A model generated the notes under the pieces. The model had not been told where the DNA came from. It did not search any database and saw nothing but the letters and a program-made list of their open reading frames with translations. From an uncultured Verrucomicrobiota bacterium (GTDB lineage Bacteria > Verrucomicrobiota > Verrucomicrobiia > Opitutales > Opitutaceae), in NCBI GenBank assembly GCA_903898675.1, contig CAIUGM010000001.1:18923-82922 (forward strand): a DNA stretch of 64,000 nt, written 5' to 3'. The translations under genes and the position numbers were made by a program. Every line of letters begins with the position of its first letter. The stretch's first letter is position 1. Shown piece after piece: positions 1 to 9,574 of the stretch.

Positions 1-218
1 GGACGACGTCGGACATGGTCTTCGACATCCCGACGCTCATCGAATTCCTGAGCGCGAGCAAAACCCTCCTGCCCGGCACGGTGATCCTGACCGGCACCCC
101 GCACGGCGTGGGCTTCGCCCGCAAGCCGCCGGTCTGGCTGAAGGCCGGGGACACGGTGAGCATCGAGATCGAAAAGATCGGGACCCTGACCAACCCGGTG
201 GTGAATGAGCCGGTCTGA
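1..218 (+). CDS. Fumarylacetoacetate hydrolase family protein, 3' fragment
   Basis: Only the last 71 codons are in the window; the gene begins upstream, and the reading frame is open from base 3. The segment [16 protein letters not shown], followed by [19 protein letters not shown] and a closing stretch about a '[12 protein letters not shown]' element, is the conserved C-terminal part of the FAH / 2-keto-4-pentenoate hydratase fold. Enzymes of this family hydrolyse or hydrate acylpyruvates, often late in aromatic compound catabolism, and bind a divalent metal through acidic residues that lie upstream of this fragment. The substrate cannot be told from the fragment. The next gene is convergent, with an inverted repeat between them. 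Confidence 0.85.
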   Translation, partial: TTSDMVFDIPTLIEFLSASKTLLPGTVILTGTPHGVGFARKPPVWLKAGDTVSIEIEKIGTLTNPVVNEPV

Positions 219-228
219 TCCGGATTGT

Positions 229-447
229 GGCCCACGGAACACACGGAAAGTAGTTTCGAAGAAACCACCCTGAGAACGGTCCCAGGAAATGAGTAGCCGC
301 GTTGGAGCTTCGCGACAACGTGGTTGGCCGCACCCGGAACCACGCTTTCGTTTCTACTCAAGCGCGGCTACTGTAATTCTGAAATCGCTCCACACGGTTG
401 ATCAGGTCTGCTTCCGACCTTCGGTATCTTCCGTGTATTCCGTGGGC
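229..447. repeat. Intergenic inverted repeat, CCCACGGAA family, copy 1
   Basis: The left arm at 231-248 (CCCACGGAACACACGGAA) pairs with the right arm at about 429-447 (TTCCGTGTATTCCGTGGGC). Inside lies a second inverted pair, AGTAGCCGCG near 294 and CGCGGCTACT near 362. The whole fills the space between two convergent genes. Related copies lie at 51797, 58519 and 59853, with a looser relative at 60864. Confidence 0.85.
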
Positions 448-452
448 ACCAC

Positions 453-2021
453 TCAGGGCATCGGCTCGTCCGTGGGCCGCGAGATCCACGGCATGATCGC
501 CAGGACGCCAGCCGTCGCGACATAGGCCCAGACCCACGGCCACGCCGGTGACACCGAGCCGATGACATCGAACGGCGTGACCTTGGTCGCATGCATGAAA
601 CCCACGGCGGAAAATATAGCCGCACCCAGCATCCAGCCAGCCGCGTGCCGGAACTTGCGCTCGACCATCGCGACGACCGCTCCCGACCAGAGGATCGACA
701 TGAAGATGTACCCGGAATCACCGGCGAAGATCCCGCCCAGCGCGTAATTCCGGCTGAGCGAGATTTTGGTCAGCAGTTCCGGTGAAAAGACCAGCCCCGC
801 GCCGGCGAGCGCGTGCCGGAACAACAGCGCCGCAAACCCCGCCACCGGCGGCAGCATCCCGATCGCCACGGCCGGATAATGTTTCACCGGCACCGACGAA
901 AAGGCCTGCATGAACATCGTGGCGCCAATCCAGACGAGGATGGCCATGCCCGCCTCGACCGGCACGGCGTACGCGATGTAGCTGAACGTGCCGGTGAGCA
1001 GCACGACGGTGAAGAACACCGCGTTCAACGTGGAGTAGCCGGCGCGCGCCCCGATCGCCTTCCAGCCGGGATGGCCGTAATACAGCGTCGTCGGATACGG
1101 CGAGCCGAAGCACGCGGCGGCAATCGTGCCCAGGCCGTTCATCACCAGCGCCGGCCGGCCCTCGTACCGGTCGCCCGCCGCCTCGGCGGATTCCAGGCAT
1201 TGCAACGAACCGACCAAGCCGAGCAGGCCCATCGGAATGGTCACCGGCAGGTACGGCCAGATCAGCGGTAGCGCGGCCACGAGGTCGCCGATCACCGGGA
1301 TCGGCAGCCGCAGCCCGACCTGATCCGACGCCAGCGTGCCCACCGGCACCAGCGCGGCCGGTCCGGTGCGGTGCCAGAGCCACGCCATGGCGGTGCCCAG
1401 CACGATGATGAGGAGCGAGGCCGGGATGCCGCCCTTCAATTTCATCCGCCCGTAGTAGATCGCGCAGACCAGGCCGAGCGTCACAAACCCGATGTCGGGA
1501 AACGCCACGCAGCGGAAAAAGAAATCGCCCGAGATGAACAGCAGCCCGACCATCGCCGGCGTGGCCAGCAGCGCCGCGCGCGGGATGCGCCGCCGCAGCT
1601 TGTCGACCCACAGCCCGCCCACGAGTTCGATCAGGCCCGAGGCCAGGCAGGCCGCGATGCCCGCCCGCCACGCCTCGAGATCGGCGGCCGGCTTGGCGAG
1701 CCCGCGCGCCAGCGCGGCCTGCTGCGCGGGCAGCATGACGAGCAGCGAGAAGGCCAGCACCGTGAACAGGCTCAGGCCATACGGCAGCGCGCAGACATCA
1801 TCCCGGTTCTCGCGCCGGGCCACGGCGCGCGCCTGCCGCGCATAAAACAGGTTGCCGATCACCAGCGACACCGCCGCGGCCGGCAGGATGTGACCATAGA
1901 AAACGTCCGGCGAAAACTTCAGCACCCCCAGGCAAAAGCTGGCGATGAGCAGCAGGTTGATAAGGTTGTCGAGCGCGAGCGCGAAGAACCCGTCGAGGTC
2001 GCCTTTGACGAAGGCTTTCAT
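453..2021 (-). CDS. NCS2-type (xanthine/uracil-like) permease
   Basis: A 522-residue polytopic membrane protein with about 12 hydrophobic segments. It opens with GDLDGFFALALDNLINLL, and has an NLFYARQARAVA stretch and an ALPYGLSLFTVLAF segment. These match the group of NCS2 (nucleobase-cation symporter 2) permeases annotated as xanthine/uracil/vitamin C permeases. Members move purines, pyrimidines or related solutes across the inner membrane with H+ or Na+. The substrate here is not determined by the sequence. The ATG at 2021 leaves a full-length protein; no strong Shine-Dalgarno sequence precedes it. The neighbours do not form an obvious nucleobase operon. Confidence 0.75.
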   Translation of the reverse strand: MKAFVKGDLDGFFALALDNLINLLLIASFCLGVLKFSPDVFYGHILPAAAVSLVIGNLFYARQARAVARRENRDDVCALPYGLSLFTVLAFSLLVMLPAQQAALARGLAKPAADLEAWRAGIAACLASGLIELVGGLWVDKLRRRIPRAALLATPAMVGLLFISGDFFFRCVAFPDIGFVTLGLVCAIYYGRMKLKGGIPASLLIIVLGTAMAWLWHRTGPAALVPVGTLASDQVGLRLPIPVIGDLVAALPLIWPYLPVTIPMGLLGLVGSLQCLESAEAAGDRYEGRPALVMNGLGTIAAACFGSPYPTTLYYGHPGWKAIGARAGYSTLNAVFFTVVLLTGTFSYIAYAVPVEAGMAILVWIGATMFMQAFSSVPVKHYPAVAIGMLPPVAGFAALLFRHALAGAGLVFSPELLTKISLSRNYALGGIFAGDSGYIFMSILWSGAVVAMVERKFRHAAGWMLGAAIFSAVGFMHATKVTPFDVIGSVSPAWPWVWAYVATAGVLAIMPWISRPTDEPMP

Positions 2022-2081
2022 GGATTACCGCAAGGCCGCAAACTAAGTTGCCGCGCAGGTATCGAAATGGAATCGAGCGCC

Positions 2082-2192
2082 CCGAACACACCCCACCCTG
2101 ACGGGCAGCCCTCTCCCAGAGGGGATTTACGGAAACCCAGGTTGAAGTCCCCTCTAGAGAGGGGTGGCGCACCGCGACGGGGTGTGTTCGGT
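2082..2192. repeat. Intergenic inverted repeat, CGAACACACCCC type
   Basis: The outer arms CCGAACACACCCC (from 2082) and GGGGTGTGTTCGG (ending 2192) are inverted copies. Inner arms CCCTCTCCCAGAGGGGA and TCCCCTCTAGAGAGGGG are also complementary, so the transcript could fold into a long multi-stem hairpin. It lies between the start of the permease gene and the stop of the Rieske gene. Confidence 0.8.
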
Positions 2193-2223
2193 TGATGTCC
2201 GACGAACTGCAATAAATCAGCCC

Positions 2224-3285
2224 TCATGCCGAGTAATTCGCCCCGAGGCCCAGCGCCTTCATCGCCGAGCGGTAGGCGGTGGCGAAGCGGTCGCTGCGGA
2301 TGTGGAATTCCTCGCTGAGGTCGACCGGCAGCTCTTCCGGCCGCTGGCTTTCGACGATCGGCTTGTCCTCGGACAGGATCGCCTTCTCCCAATCGAGCAG
2401 CTGTCGCTCGGGAATGTGATGGTCGAAATTCCGGGCAATGAAGAAAAAGATCCGCGTCTTCCGCCGCGAGACCGGCGTGGGCGCATCGAAGATCAGGTGA
2501 CGCCGGCCCTCGCTAAAATCGATGCTGAGCCGGCAGGCCAGCGGCAGGTGCAGGTCATAGGTCATCCGGCGCTGGATGGTCGGCGACTCACCCAGGGCCG
2601 CGGCGGAACGGTTCGCCGCCAGGTAGGGGTACTCGACATGGAAGCCGGTCGAACGCCGCTCGACCTCATATTGCGGAACCTCGGGCGTCTCCCGGTTGCC
2701 AAAGGTCCCGGCGTGGATCCAGGAAAAATGCCCGACATCGATGAAGTTCTCCATTTGCCGGCCGGCGGTCACATCCCACTCGGGCGGCGGATCGTGCATC
2801 ATGCGGTAGGCGGGATCCTCCAGCTCGGGCCACTCGGGAATGGTGGACGGCTGCGCGGGATCAGGCGCAAGGCAGGTCCAGACGAGGCCGTAGCGCTCGA
2901 CCGACACATAAGTCTCCAGGCAAAGTTTTTTTGGGATGCCGAGGTCCGGCTGCGCGGGAATCTTCGTGCATTGCCCGTCCGCGCCGTAGCGGAAGCCATG
3001 GTAGGCGCAAACCAGCTCGTCCCCGTCCTGCCAGCCGAGGTGCAGCGGCACCCCGCGGTGGATACAGAGATCGCGCGCCACCACCACCTGCCGGCCCGTG
3101 GTGCGGTAAAGAATCAGCGGCTGGTCGAGCAACGTTCGCGCGAGCGGCTGGCCCGCGACTTCCGGGCTGTAGGCCACCGGATACCAATGCTTCGCCAAGG
3201 CGCGCCACTCGGATTCGACAAAGGTGCAATGGAACGGCAGCGGCAGCGGACGTGCAACGGGAGGATTGATCGCAGCAGAACTCAT
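2224..3285 (-). CDS. Rieske [2Fe-2S] aromatic ring-hydroxylating oxygenase, alpha-subunit type
   Basis: The protein has 353 residues from the ATG at 3285; an in-frame ATG at 3294 is the alternative. Near the N terminus it has the Rieske cluster motif: C74-x-H76 (CIHRG) and C93-x2-H96 (CAYHGF). The catalytic domain follows with a mononuclear iron site, NFIDVGHFSWIH, giving H186 and H191 as ligands, with a C-terminal Asp expected as the third. This is the layout of oxygenase components of Rieske non-heme iron systems such as vanillate demethylase or phenylpropionate dioxygenase. They need a separate reductase, and none is nearby. The substrate is unknown. The upstream OPT gene runs in the same direction about 75 bases away. 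Confidence 0.85.
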   Translation of the reverse strand: MSSAAINPPVARPLPLPFHCTFVESEWRALAKHWYPVAYSPEVAGQPLARTLLDQPLILYRTTGRQVVVARDLCIHRGVPLHLGWQDGDELVCAYHGFRYGADGQCTKIPAQPDLGIPKKLCLETYVSVERYGLVWTCLAPDPAQPSTIPEWPELEDPAYRMMHDPPPEWDVTAGRQMENFIDVGHFSWIHAGTFGNRETPEVPQYEVERRSTGFHVEYPYLAANRSAAALGESPTIQRRMTYDLHLPLACRLSIDFSEGRRHLIFDAPTPVSRRKTRIFFFIARNFDHHIPERQLLDWEKAILSEDKPIVESQRPEELPVDLSEEFHIRSDRFATAYRSAMKALGLGANYSA

Positions 3286-3359
3286 GGGGGTCATGGCGGG
3301 CGACAGGCAATCAGCACGAAGAATGCCACGGCCGGGCCGGGTTGCCCCGCGTCCGAGGC

Positions 3360-5660
3360 CTAGCTTTGCTTCGCGGGTTTCAGCAGCTTCTCCCGCGCCA
3401 CGAGGTAGAGGAACCCGCAAATGAACACAAAGGGGATCATCGAAAGGAGGTCGGAGTTGACGCCATCGAAGAACGGGTTGTGCGCGATGGACCAGTCATT
3501 CATCGCGGCGTCGAACCGGTCGAGCACGCCGGCGAGGAACGCGATGATGATGCCGGCGATGGCGCCGCCGGCGATGTAGCCGGAAGCCAGCAGCACGCCG
3601 GGGCTCTTGTCGCACTCGGCGTTGAACTGCTCCTCGGGCATCGTCGCGTAGGCCGGCTTCTGCCGGAGCTTGCGGTCCACCAGCCAGCGGATCATGCCGC
3701 CGACGAAGATCGGCGACGACGAGGACAACGGCAGGTACACGCCCACGGCAAACGCCAGCGCCGGGATGAAGGACATCTGCAGGGTGACGGAAATCATCAC
3801 GCCGAGCAGCACGAGCGCCCACGGCAGCTTCCGGTCGAGGATGCCCTTGATGATATAGGACATCAGCGTGGCCTTGGGCGCATCGAACTTGCGCACCGTG
3901 CTGCCATCAGGCCGCGTGTTGTACGCGCCGTTGATGCCGGGATCGACGAGCCACACCGCCGCGCCCTGGGCATTGACCAGGTATTTGCCCGCCGGTCCGC
4001 CGACGTCATCGGTCTTCTGCCAGATCTTGTAGCTGTTGGCGTCATCCCGGGACTGCGGCCCGCGCAGGGTCTCGCTCTTCATCAGGGCACCGGCCTCCGT
4101 GTGCAGGCCCGCCGGCGCCACCTGCGCCACCGGCACATAGACCGTCGCGGAATCATTCAGCTTCAGGAGAATCGGCCCCAGCAGCAGCGCGGAAAGCAGC
4201 GAACCGGCCACGATGGCGATCTGCTGGTACTTCGGCGTCGCCCCGAGGAGATAACCGGTCTTGAGATCCTGCGAGGTGCTGCCGCCGTTGGAGGCCGCGA
4301 TGCAGACAATGGCGCCGACAGAGAGTGCGGTGACGTAGTACGTCCCGCCCGTCCAGCCGACCAGCAGGAAGATCAGGCAGGTGAACAGCAGCGTCGCGAC
4401 CGTCATGCCCGAGATGGGATTGGACGAGGAGCCGATCTCGCCGGTCAGGCGCGAGGAGACCGTCACAAACAGGAAACCAAAGGCTATGATCAGCAGCGCG
4501 CCGAGAAAGTTCATGTGCAGCGCCGGGACCAGCATGATCGCCGCGATCAGCACCACGATGCCGATGGCGACGAACTTCATGGACAGGTCGCGGTCGGTCC
4601 GCGGCACCTTCTCCTGCACGGAAGCATCCTTGTCCTTGCCACCGAGGTTCAGGTCCTTGAGGCCGCCCCTGAGCCCGTGCCAGATGGTCGGCAGCGACTG
4701 GATGAGGCTGATGATGCCGCCGGCCGCGACGGCGCCGGCACCAATGTAAAGAATGTAGGCGCCGCGAATCTGCCCGGGGCCCATCTCCGAGATCAGAATA
4801 TGCCCGGGGGCCAGCGGCGCGGGCAGCCCGTCGCCAAAAAACTTGATCATGGGAATGAGCAGCAGGTACGACAGCACGCCGCCCGCGCACATGATCGAGC
4901 CGATGCGCGGCCCGATGATGTAGCCGACGCCGAGCAACTCCGGCGAAATCTCCACGCCGACCGAGCCGGCCTTAAAGGGCGCGCCGAAGACTTTTTCCGG
5001 CACATCCTTCCAGCCCTTGAAGGCAATGTTCAGCGTCTTGTAGAGCAGCCCCAGGCCGAAGCCGGTGAAGATGACCTTGGCGCCCGGTGATTTGCCGAGA
5101 CCGGCGGCCTCGGCGGCGCGCATCTCCGCCTGCGCGGACGGCGAGGCGGCGGCGCGGGAGACCTCGTCCACGCCGGCGATGAGCACGGCCGCGCAGGCGG
5201 TGCCCTCGGGGTATTTCAGGATGCCGTGCTCCTTCACGATCAGGGCGCGGCGCAGCGGGATCATCATCAGGATGCCCAGCAGGCCGCCCATCACCGCGAC
5301 GATCATGACATTCACCAGCTCCAGGTCGAAACCGAGGATCAAAATCGCCGGCATCGTCACGCCGATGCCGAAGGCGAGCGACTCGCCCGCCGAGCCCGCC
5401 GTCTGCGTGATGTTGTTCTCGAGAATGGTCGAGTCGCGTCCGCCCATCTTGGACCACCCGCGAAACATCGCGAGGGAGATTACGGCGACGGGAATGGACG
5501 CGCTGACGGTCAGGCCGACCTTGAGGACGAGATAGAGCGAGGACGCGCCGAAAATCAGCCCCAGCACGGCACCGGTGACCACGGCGCGCAGGGTGAACTC
5601 GGGCAGGTTGGCCTCGGCGGGAATGAAGGGTTCAAATTTCGAAGGCGAAGGTTGGGACAT
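3360..5660 (-). CDS. OPT family oligopeptide/metal-complex transporter
   Basis: A large polytopic membrane protein of 766 residues from ATG 5660. It begins MSQPSPSKFEPFIPAE and then alternates many hydrophobic helices with conserved OPT signatures: LTVSASIPVAVISL, NNITQTAGSAGESLAFG, YPEGTACA, and NPISGMTVATLL. OPT proteins import oligopeptides or metal-chelate complexes across the inner membrane using proton coupling. A soluble loop of about 100 residues (containing VNAQGAAVWLVDPG) interrupts the helices in the C-terminal half, as in other bacterial OPT members. An ATG 15 codons upstream is possible, but the chosen start fits the family better. It may be co-transcribed with the Rieske gene. 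Confidence 0.9.
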   Translation of the reverse strand: MSQPSPSKFEPFIPAEANLPEFTLRAVVTGAVLGLIFGASSLYLVLKVGLTVSASIPVAVISLAMFRGWSKMGGRDSTILENNITQTAGSAGESLAFGIGVTMPAILILGFDLELVNVMIVAVMGGLLGILMMIPLRRALIVKEHGILKYPEGTACAAVLIAGVDEVSRAAASPSAQAEMRAAEAAGLGKSPGAKVIFTGFGLGLLYKTLNIAFKGWKDVPEKVFGAPFKAGSVGVEISPELLGVGYIIGPRIGSIMCAGGVLSYLLLIPMIKFFGDGLPAPLAPGHILISEMGPGQIRGAYILYIGAGAVAAGGIISLIQSLPTIWHGLRGGLKDLNLGGKDKDASVQEKVPRTDRDLSMKFVAIGIVVLIAAIMLVPALHMNFLGALLIIAFGFLFVTVSSRLTGEIGSSSNPISGMTVATLLFTCLIFLLVGWTGGTYYVTALSVGAIVCIAASNGGSTSQDLKTGYLLGATPKYQQIAIVAGSLLSALLLGPILLKLNDSATVYVPVAQVAPAGLHTEAGALMKSETLRGPQSRDDANSYKIWQKTDDVGGPAGKYLVNAQGAAVWLVDPGINGAYNTRPDGSTVRKFDAPKATLMSYIIKGILDRKLPWALVLLGVMISVTLQMSFIPALAFAVGVYLPLSSSSPIFVGGMIRWLVDRKLRQKPAYATMPEEQFNAECDKSPGVLLASGYIAGGAIAGIIIAFLAGVLDRFDAAMNDWSIAHNPFFDGVNSDLLSMIPFVFICGFLYLVAREKLLKPAKQS

Positions 5661-5761
5661 GGGCGATTTTTCCCGCGAGCCTGCCGGCGAAACGGCCCCG
5701 GGCAATGCCGGAGTTGGTCCGCGCAGGGCGATGGCACCCCGATCAGCCGAAGCGCGAATCC

Positions 5762-5849
5762 TGTCACTCTGAACGAAGGGAAGAATCCATATCTTCGCTC
5801 ATCCGATTATGCCCGCGGCACTGGATTCTTCCCTTCGTTCAGAATGACA
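5762..5849. repeat. Intergenic inverted repeat, GTCACTCTGAACGAAGGGA type
   Basis: The left arm from 5762 (TGTCACTCTGAACGAAGGG, continuing AAGAATCCA) is the reverse complement of the right arm ending at 5849 (TGGATTCTTCCCTTCGTTC, continuing AGAATGACA), with two mismatches. A loop of about 30 bases separates them. It sits between the OPT start and the panE stop. Similar 'GTCATTCTGAGCGAAG' hairpins are widespread in bacterial genomes. Confidence 0.85.
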
Positions 5850-5877
5850 AACCGGGCTTGAACCCGCCTCCCCCAGA

Positions 5878-6834
5878 CTACCGCGGCTTCACCGTTGTCT
5901 TGCGGGCGGCCAGCAGCCGCTTGATCAGCCAGTAGAGCATCTCCAGCCGCGGCACCGGCGCCCCGACGGTCTTGGCGCGGCGCACGGGTTCGCCCCAGAT
6001 TTCCTCCAGCTCGATCGGCCGGCCCTCGCGAAAATCGATCAGGCTCGAGGGACTGTAGCGGCCCAGTTTCGCCGTGCGCTCGAACTGCAGGTCCATGAAC
6101 GGCCGGGGAATGACATGGCCCACCTTCGCCGCCGCCTCGAGCAACTCCTCCATCAGGCGGCGCGCCAGCGTCCGCAGGCCCTCGTCCGCGAGGATGACAT
6201 CGGTCGTGATGCCGCCGGCGGCGATGGCCAGGCCGTTGAACGGCACATTCCACACGAGTTTCTTCCAGCGCAGCTCCTCCAGGTTGTCCTGCGCCTCGCA
6301 CTTCACGCCGGCCCTTTCGAAAAGCTTCGCCACGTCACGCGTGCGCGCCTGCGCCGGCCGGCCGAACTCGCCGATCATCATCAGGCCGGGAAACGAGCAC
6401 TGGATCACCCCCGGGGCCGTGCGGGTGCAGCCGACGAAGCAAATGGCGCCCAGCACATGCTCGCCGCCCACGACCTCCGCGACGGGTTCCTCGACGCCCA
6501 GGCCATTTTGCAAGGTGAGCACCAGGGTGTTCGGTCCCATCAGCGGCGGCAGCAGCTTCGCCAGCTTGTCGTTTGCCGTCGCCTTCAGGGCGATGATCAC
6601 CAGGTCGCACGCGCCGATCTCGGCCGACGTCGCGTAGGCCTGGACTTTCTTCAGGTGGATGCGCTCCGTCGGGGTTTTCACCCGGATACCGCGGGCCATG
6701 ATCGCCGCCCGCCCGCTGTGGACGAGAAAATGCACGTCATTGCCGGCCTTGGCGAGGCGGGCGCCGTAGTAGCAGCCCAGCGCACCGGAGCCGACGATTG
6801 CTATGCGGGGTTTCTCGGGAAAAGGAGCATTCAC
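5878..6834 (-). CDS. panE: 2-dehydropantoate 2-reductase (ketopantoate reductase)
   Basis: It catalyses NADPH-dependent reduction of ketopantoate to pantoate, a step in pantothenate and coenzyme A synthesis. The N-terminal Rossmann motif IAIVGSGALGCYYGARLAKAG is intact, followed by the ApbA/PanE signatures LTLQNGLGVEEPVAEVVG and the domain-joining stretch ELRWKKLVWNVPFNGLAIA, which carries the catalytic lysine. I chose the GTG at 6834: it is preceded by GGAG, and the Rossmann motif starts 10 codons later. A longer frame opens at 6894. panC lies about 440 bases further right on the same strand, which supports a pantothenate role, though several paralogues of this family have other substrates. 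Confidence 0.88.
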   Translation of the reverse strand: MNAPFPEKPRIAIVGSGALGCYYGARLAKAGNDVHFLVHSGRAAIMARGIRVKTPTERIHLKKVQAYATSAEIGACDLVIIALKATANDKLAKLLPPLMGPNTLVLTLQNGLGVEEPVAEVVGGEHVLGAICFVGCTRTAPGVIQCSFPGLMMIGEFGRPAQARTRDVAKLFERAGVKCEAQDNLEELRWKKLVWNVPFNGLAIAAGGITTDVILADEGLRTLARRLMEELLEAAAKVGHVIPRPFMDLQFERTAKLGRYSPSSLIDFREGRPIELEEIWGEPVRRAKTVGAPVPRLEMLYWLIKRLLAARKTTVKPR

Positions 6835-7278
6835 AACACTCCAGTCGTCACAAAGATAGCCTGAAAATACAATCCCGCAGTCAGGGCGGGACACGATGAA
6901 GCACGTCTTTCTTCACAGTGGCAATTCACCCATCCGTAACCCGGAGCGCGCCTAGACAAAACCACCTGGAGCGGCGGAGGCCTGGCGGCCAAGAAATGCG
7001 GACCGCCGGGCGTCAAACCTCTCGATCCCGCAGGATCTGAAAATCGTGCGCCCGATTTCTGGCTGCGTTAGAGCCTTCATTCTAATTACTTAGCAATTCA
7101 TCAACACTATGTCCAATGTTACCTGAGGCGAAGTCCCAGAGCGACGGCCAAAAAATGAGTGACGGGAAAAGCCACGATTGTCGTCCAGCCGTCCCCAAAT
7201 GTTCACATCCGAAACCGACGCCTCAGCCAGAGTGTAAATCCAGCTGGACTGACAAGCTATTCACATGCTCCCAAAGCC
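6835..7278. other. Intergenic region between panE and panC
   Basis: This stretch of 444 bases has no convincing gene. It is less GC-rich than its neighbours around 7070-7120 (for example CATTCTAATTACTTAGCAATTC), so the panE promoter could be in this region. A short rightward frame at 7116-7301 has no family features and overlaps panC; I do not accept it. Confidence 0.4.
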
Positions 7279-8121
7279 TCAAAGCGGCATGTTGTCCGTG
7301 AGCCGGACTTCGTCGACCCAGTAGGACATCGCCAGCAGGCACTGGCCGGGGACAATTTCGCGCAATTGCTCCATCGTGGTGCGGTCCACCACGGAAACAT
7401 AGATCATCCGCAGCCGGCGTTTCGCCGCGATGATGTGGGTCACCTCCGCCACCAGCCGGTCGGCGCTCTTGACGCCGGAATCAACCATCTCCTTGGCCTT
7501 GAGCAGTGCGCCGAACACCGCCAGGGCCTCCTCGCGCTGCGTCGGCGTCAGGTAATTGTTGCGCGCGCTCAGCGCCAGGCCGTCGGCATCGCGCACGGTC
7601 GGACCGGTCAGGATCGAAACCGGCAGGGAAAGATCGGCGACCGCCTTGCGGACCACCGCGACTTGCTGCGCATCCTTTTCCCCCATCACCAGCACTTCCG
7701 GCTGGATGATGTGGAAAAGCTTCAACCAGCAGGTCAGGACCCCGCGGAAAAGCACCGGCCGGGCCACGCCGCACAACGGCTTGCTGACCATGTCCTCCTG
7801 CACCGAAGTCGAAAAGCCCCGGGGAAACATTTCCTCGAGCGCCGGGGCAAAGAGCACCTCCGCGCATTCCTTGTCCGCCAGCAGGGCGTCGGACGTGGCG
7901 GTGCGGGGGTATTTCACCAAATCCTCGCTGGGCCCAAACTGCAGGGGATTGACGAAGGTGGAAACCACCACGGCATGCCCCTTTTCGGCGGCCAGCCGGA
8001 TCAGGCTGGCATGGCCGGCATGCAAGGCGCCCAGGGTGGGCAGGAGTGCAATGCGCCGGCCTGCGCGGCGCAGGGCGGCCGCGGCTTCCTGCATGGCGCT
8101 GATTTTGTCGATTTTTTGCAT
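7279..8121 (-). CDS. panC: Pantoate--beta-alanine ligase (pantothenate synthetase)
   Basis: It joins pantoate and beta-alanine with ATP to form pantothenate, via pantoyl-adenylate. The 280-residue length is normal for the family. Class I nucleotidyltransferase signatures are clear: the HIGH-type motif in PTLGALHAGHASLI, the FVNPLQFGPSEDLVKYPRT segment, MGEKDAQQ, and the KMSKS-like LALSARNNYLT. The ATG at 8121 is at the family's usual position, just before IDKISAMQ. It is transcribed leftward and alone. The upstream side carries an inverted repeat and then divergent dapL. Confidence 0.95.
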   Translation of the reverse strand: MQKIDKISAMQEAAAALRRAGRRIALLPTLGALHAGHASLIRLAAEKGHAVVVSTFVNPLQFGPSEDLVKYPRTATSDALLADKECAEVLFAPALEEMFPRGFSTSVQEDMVSKPLCGVARPVLFRGVLTCWLKLFHIIQPEVLVMGEKDAQQVAVVRKAVADLSLPVSILTGPTVRDADGLALSARNNYLTPTQREEALAVFGALLKAKEMVDSGVKSADRLVAEVTHIIAAKRRLRMIYVSVVDRTTMEQLREIVPGQCLLAMSYWVDEVRLTDNMPL

Positions 8122-8185
8122 GACCGGAACGGGCTTGAACTATCCAGATGCGATTACCTTTATCAAGCGCTCTTACTGGGACAAC

Positions 8186-8262
8186 AAGACTACGGACTAC
8201 ACGGCCACTGAGCTTCACCCAGGCTGGTCCGGCGGTCCGTAGCCCGTGGTCCTGTAGTCCTT
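8186..8262. repeat. Intergenic inverted repeat, GACTACGGACTACACGG type
   Basis: The left arm AAGACTACGGACTACACGG (from 8186) and the right arm near 8234-8262 (GGTCCGTAGCCCGTGGTCC followed by TGTAGTCCTT) are imperfect inverted copies. The repeat lies between the divergent panC and dapL genes, so it overlaps their likely 5' leaders. Confidence 0.7.
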
Positions 8263-8276
8263 CATCCCCCTCTCCC

Positions 8277-9500
8277 ATGATCAGAATCAACGAAAACTTC
8301 ACGAAACTGAAGGCGTCCTATCTTTTCGCCGACATCGCGAAGCGCGTGAACGCCTACGTCGCCGCGCATCCCGACCAGCCGGTCATCCGCCTGGGCATCG
8401 GTGACGTGACCGAGCCGCTGCCGCCGGTGTGCATCGCCGCCCTGCACGCGGCGACCGAAGAGATGGCGAACCGCGCCACCTTCAAGGGCTACGGGCCCGA
8501 ACAGGGCTACGCCTTCCTGCGCGAGGCCGTCGCCCAGCACGATTTCAAGGCCCATGGCGCCCACGTCGAGCCCGACGAGGTCTTCATCAGCGACGGTTCC
8601 AAGTGCGACGTCGCCAACATCCAGGAAATCTTCGCCGCCGACACCCAGCTGGCGATTCCCGACCCGGTTTATCCGGTTTACGTCGACACCAACGTGATGG
8701 CCGGCCGCACCGGCGCCAACAATGACGGCCGTTACGAGGGCATCACCTACCTCGATTCGACGGCGGCCAACGGCTACGTGCCGGCACCACCCGCGGTCGC
8801 GACCGACCTGATCTACCTCTGCTTCCCGAACAACCCGACCGGTGCCGTGGCCACGCGTGCGCAACTCACCGCCTGGGTCGCCTACGCGAAATTGCACAAG
8901 GCGGTCATCCTCTTCGATGCCGCGTACGAGTCCTACATCCGCACGCCGGGCATTCCGCGCTCCATCTACGAGATCGAGGGGGCCCGCGACGTCGCCATTG
9001 AGTTCCGCAGCTTCTCCAAGCTTGCCGGGTTCACCGGCCTGCGCTGCGCCTACACGGTCGTGCCGAAAACCCTCAAGGCCCGCGATGCCGCCGGCCACGA
9101 GCACGCCATCCACGCGCTCTGGAACCGCCGCCACACGACGAAATTCAACGGCGTCTCCTATCCGGTGCAGAAGGCCGCCGCCGCGGTCTACACGGCGGAG
9201 GGCCAGGCGCAGACCAGGGCGCTCACCGACTTCTACCTCGGCAATGCGAAGCTCATCCGCGCGGCGGTGCACCAGCTCGGCCTGAGCTGCATCGGCGGCG
9301 ATGACGCCCCCTACATCTGGGTCAACACCGGCCGCGACTCCTGGGAATTCTTCGACCTGCTGCTGAACAAGGCGCAGGTCGTCTGCACCCCCGGCGCCGG
9401 CTTCGGCAAGTGCGGCGAGGGCCACGTGCGCATCAGCGCCTTCAACTCCCGCGAAAACGTCATCACCGCCCTCGCGCGGATCGCCGCGGCCCTGAAGTAA
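8277..9500 (+). CDS. dapL: LL-diaminopimelate aminotransferase
   Basis: A PLP-dependent class I/II aminotransferase of 407 residues. It converts tetrahydrodipicolinate directly to LL-diaminopimelate, using glutamate, for lysine and peptidoglycan synthesis. DapL features are plain: [20 protein letters not shown] at the N terminus, [27 protein letters not shown], and [15 protein letters not shown]. The PLP lysine is K248 in [10 protein letters not shown], preceded by [10 protein letters not shown] and the aspartate/tyrosine pair DAAYESYI. This route replaces the DapD-type pathways in chlamydiae, planctomycetes and verrucomicrobia. I took the ATG at 8277 because the family begins with this motif; the longer frame upstream covers the inverted repeat. 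Confidence 0.95.
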   Translation: MIRINENFTKLKASYLFADIAKRVNAYVAAHPDQPVIRLGIGDVTEPLPPVCIAALHAATEEMANRATFKGYGPEQGYAFLREAVAQHDFKAHGAHVEPDEVFISDGSKCDVANIQEIFAADTQLAIPDPVYPVYVDTNVMAGRTGANNDGRYEGITYLDSTAANGYVPAPPAVATDLIYLCFPNNPTGAVATRAQLTAWVAYAKLHKAVILFDAAYESYIRTPGIPRSIYEIEGARDVAIEFRSFSKLAGFTGLRCAYTVVPKTLKARDAAGHEHAIHALWNRRHTTKFNGVSYPVQKAAAAVYTAEGQAQTRALTDFYLGNAKLIRAAVHQLGLSCIGGDDAPYIWVNTGRDSWEFFDLLLNKAQVVCTPGAGFGKCGEGHVRISAFNSRENVITALARIAAALK

Positions 9501-9574
9501 CCGCGGCTCGTTTGTAGCAGCCGTCGTCAGACGGCTGGCGCGCCATCCCTAAGCCGCAAAGCGGGTGAAACCAC

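Noticed and set aside
7116..7301. A 61-codon rightward frame between panE and panC
   Set aside because: It overlaps the 3' end of panC, lacks any motif, and the cysteine-rich translation looks random.
9501..9574. The GCAGCCGTCGTCAGACGGCTG hairpin as a terminator for dapL
   Set aside because: No T-run follows and the sequence looks like a fragment of a dispersed repeat; it is only mentioned with the neighbouring gene.
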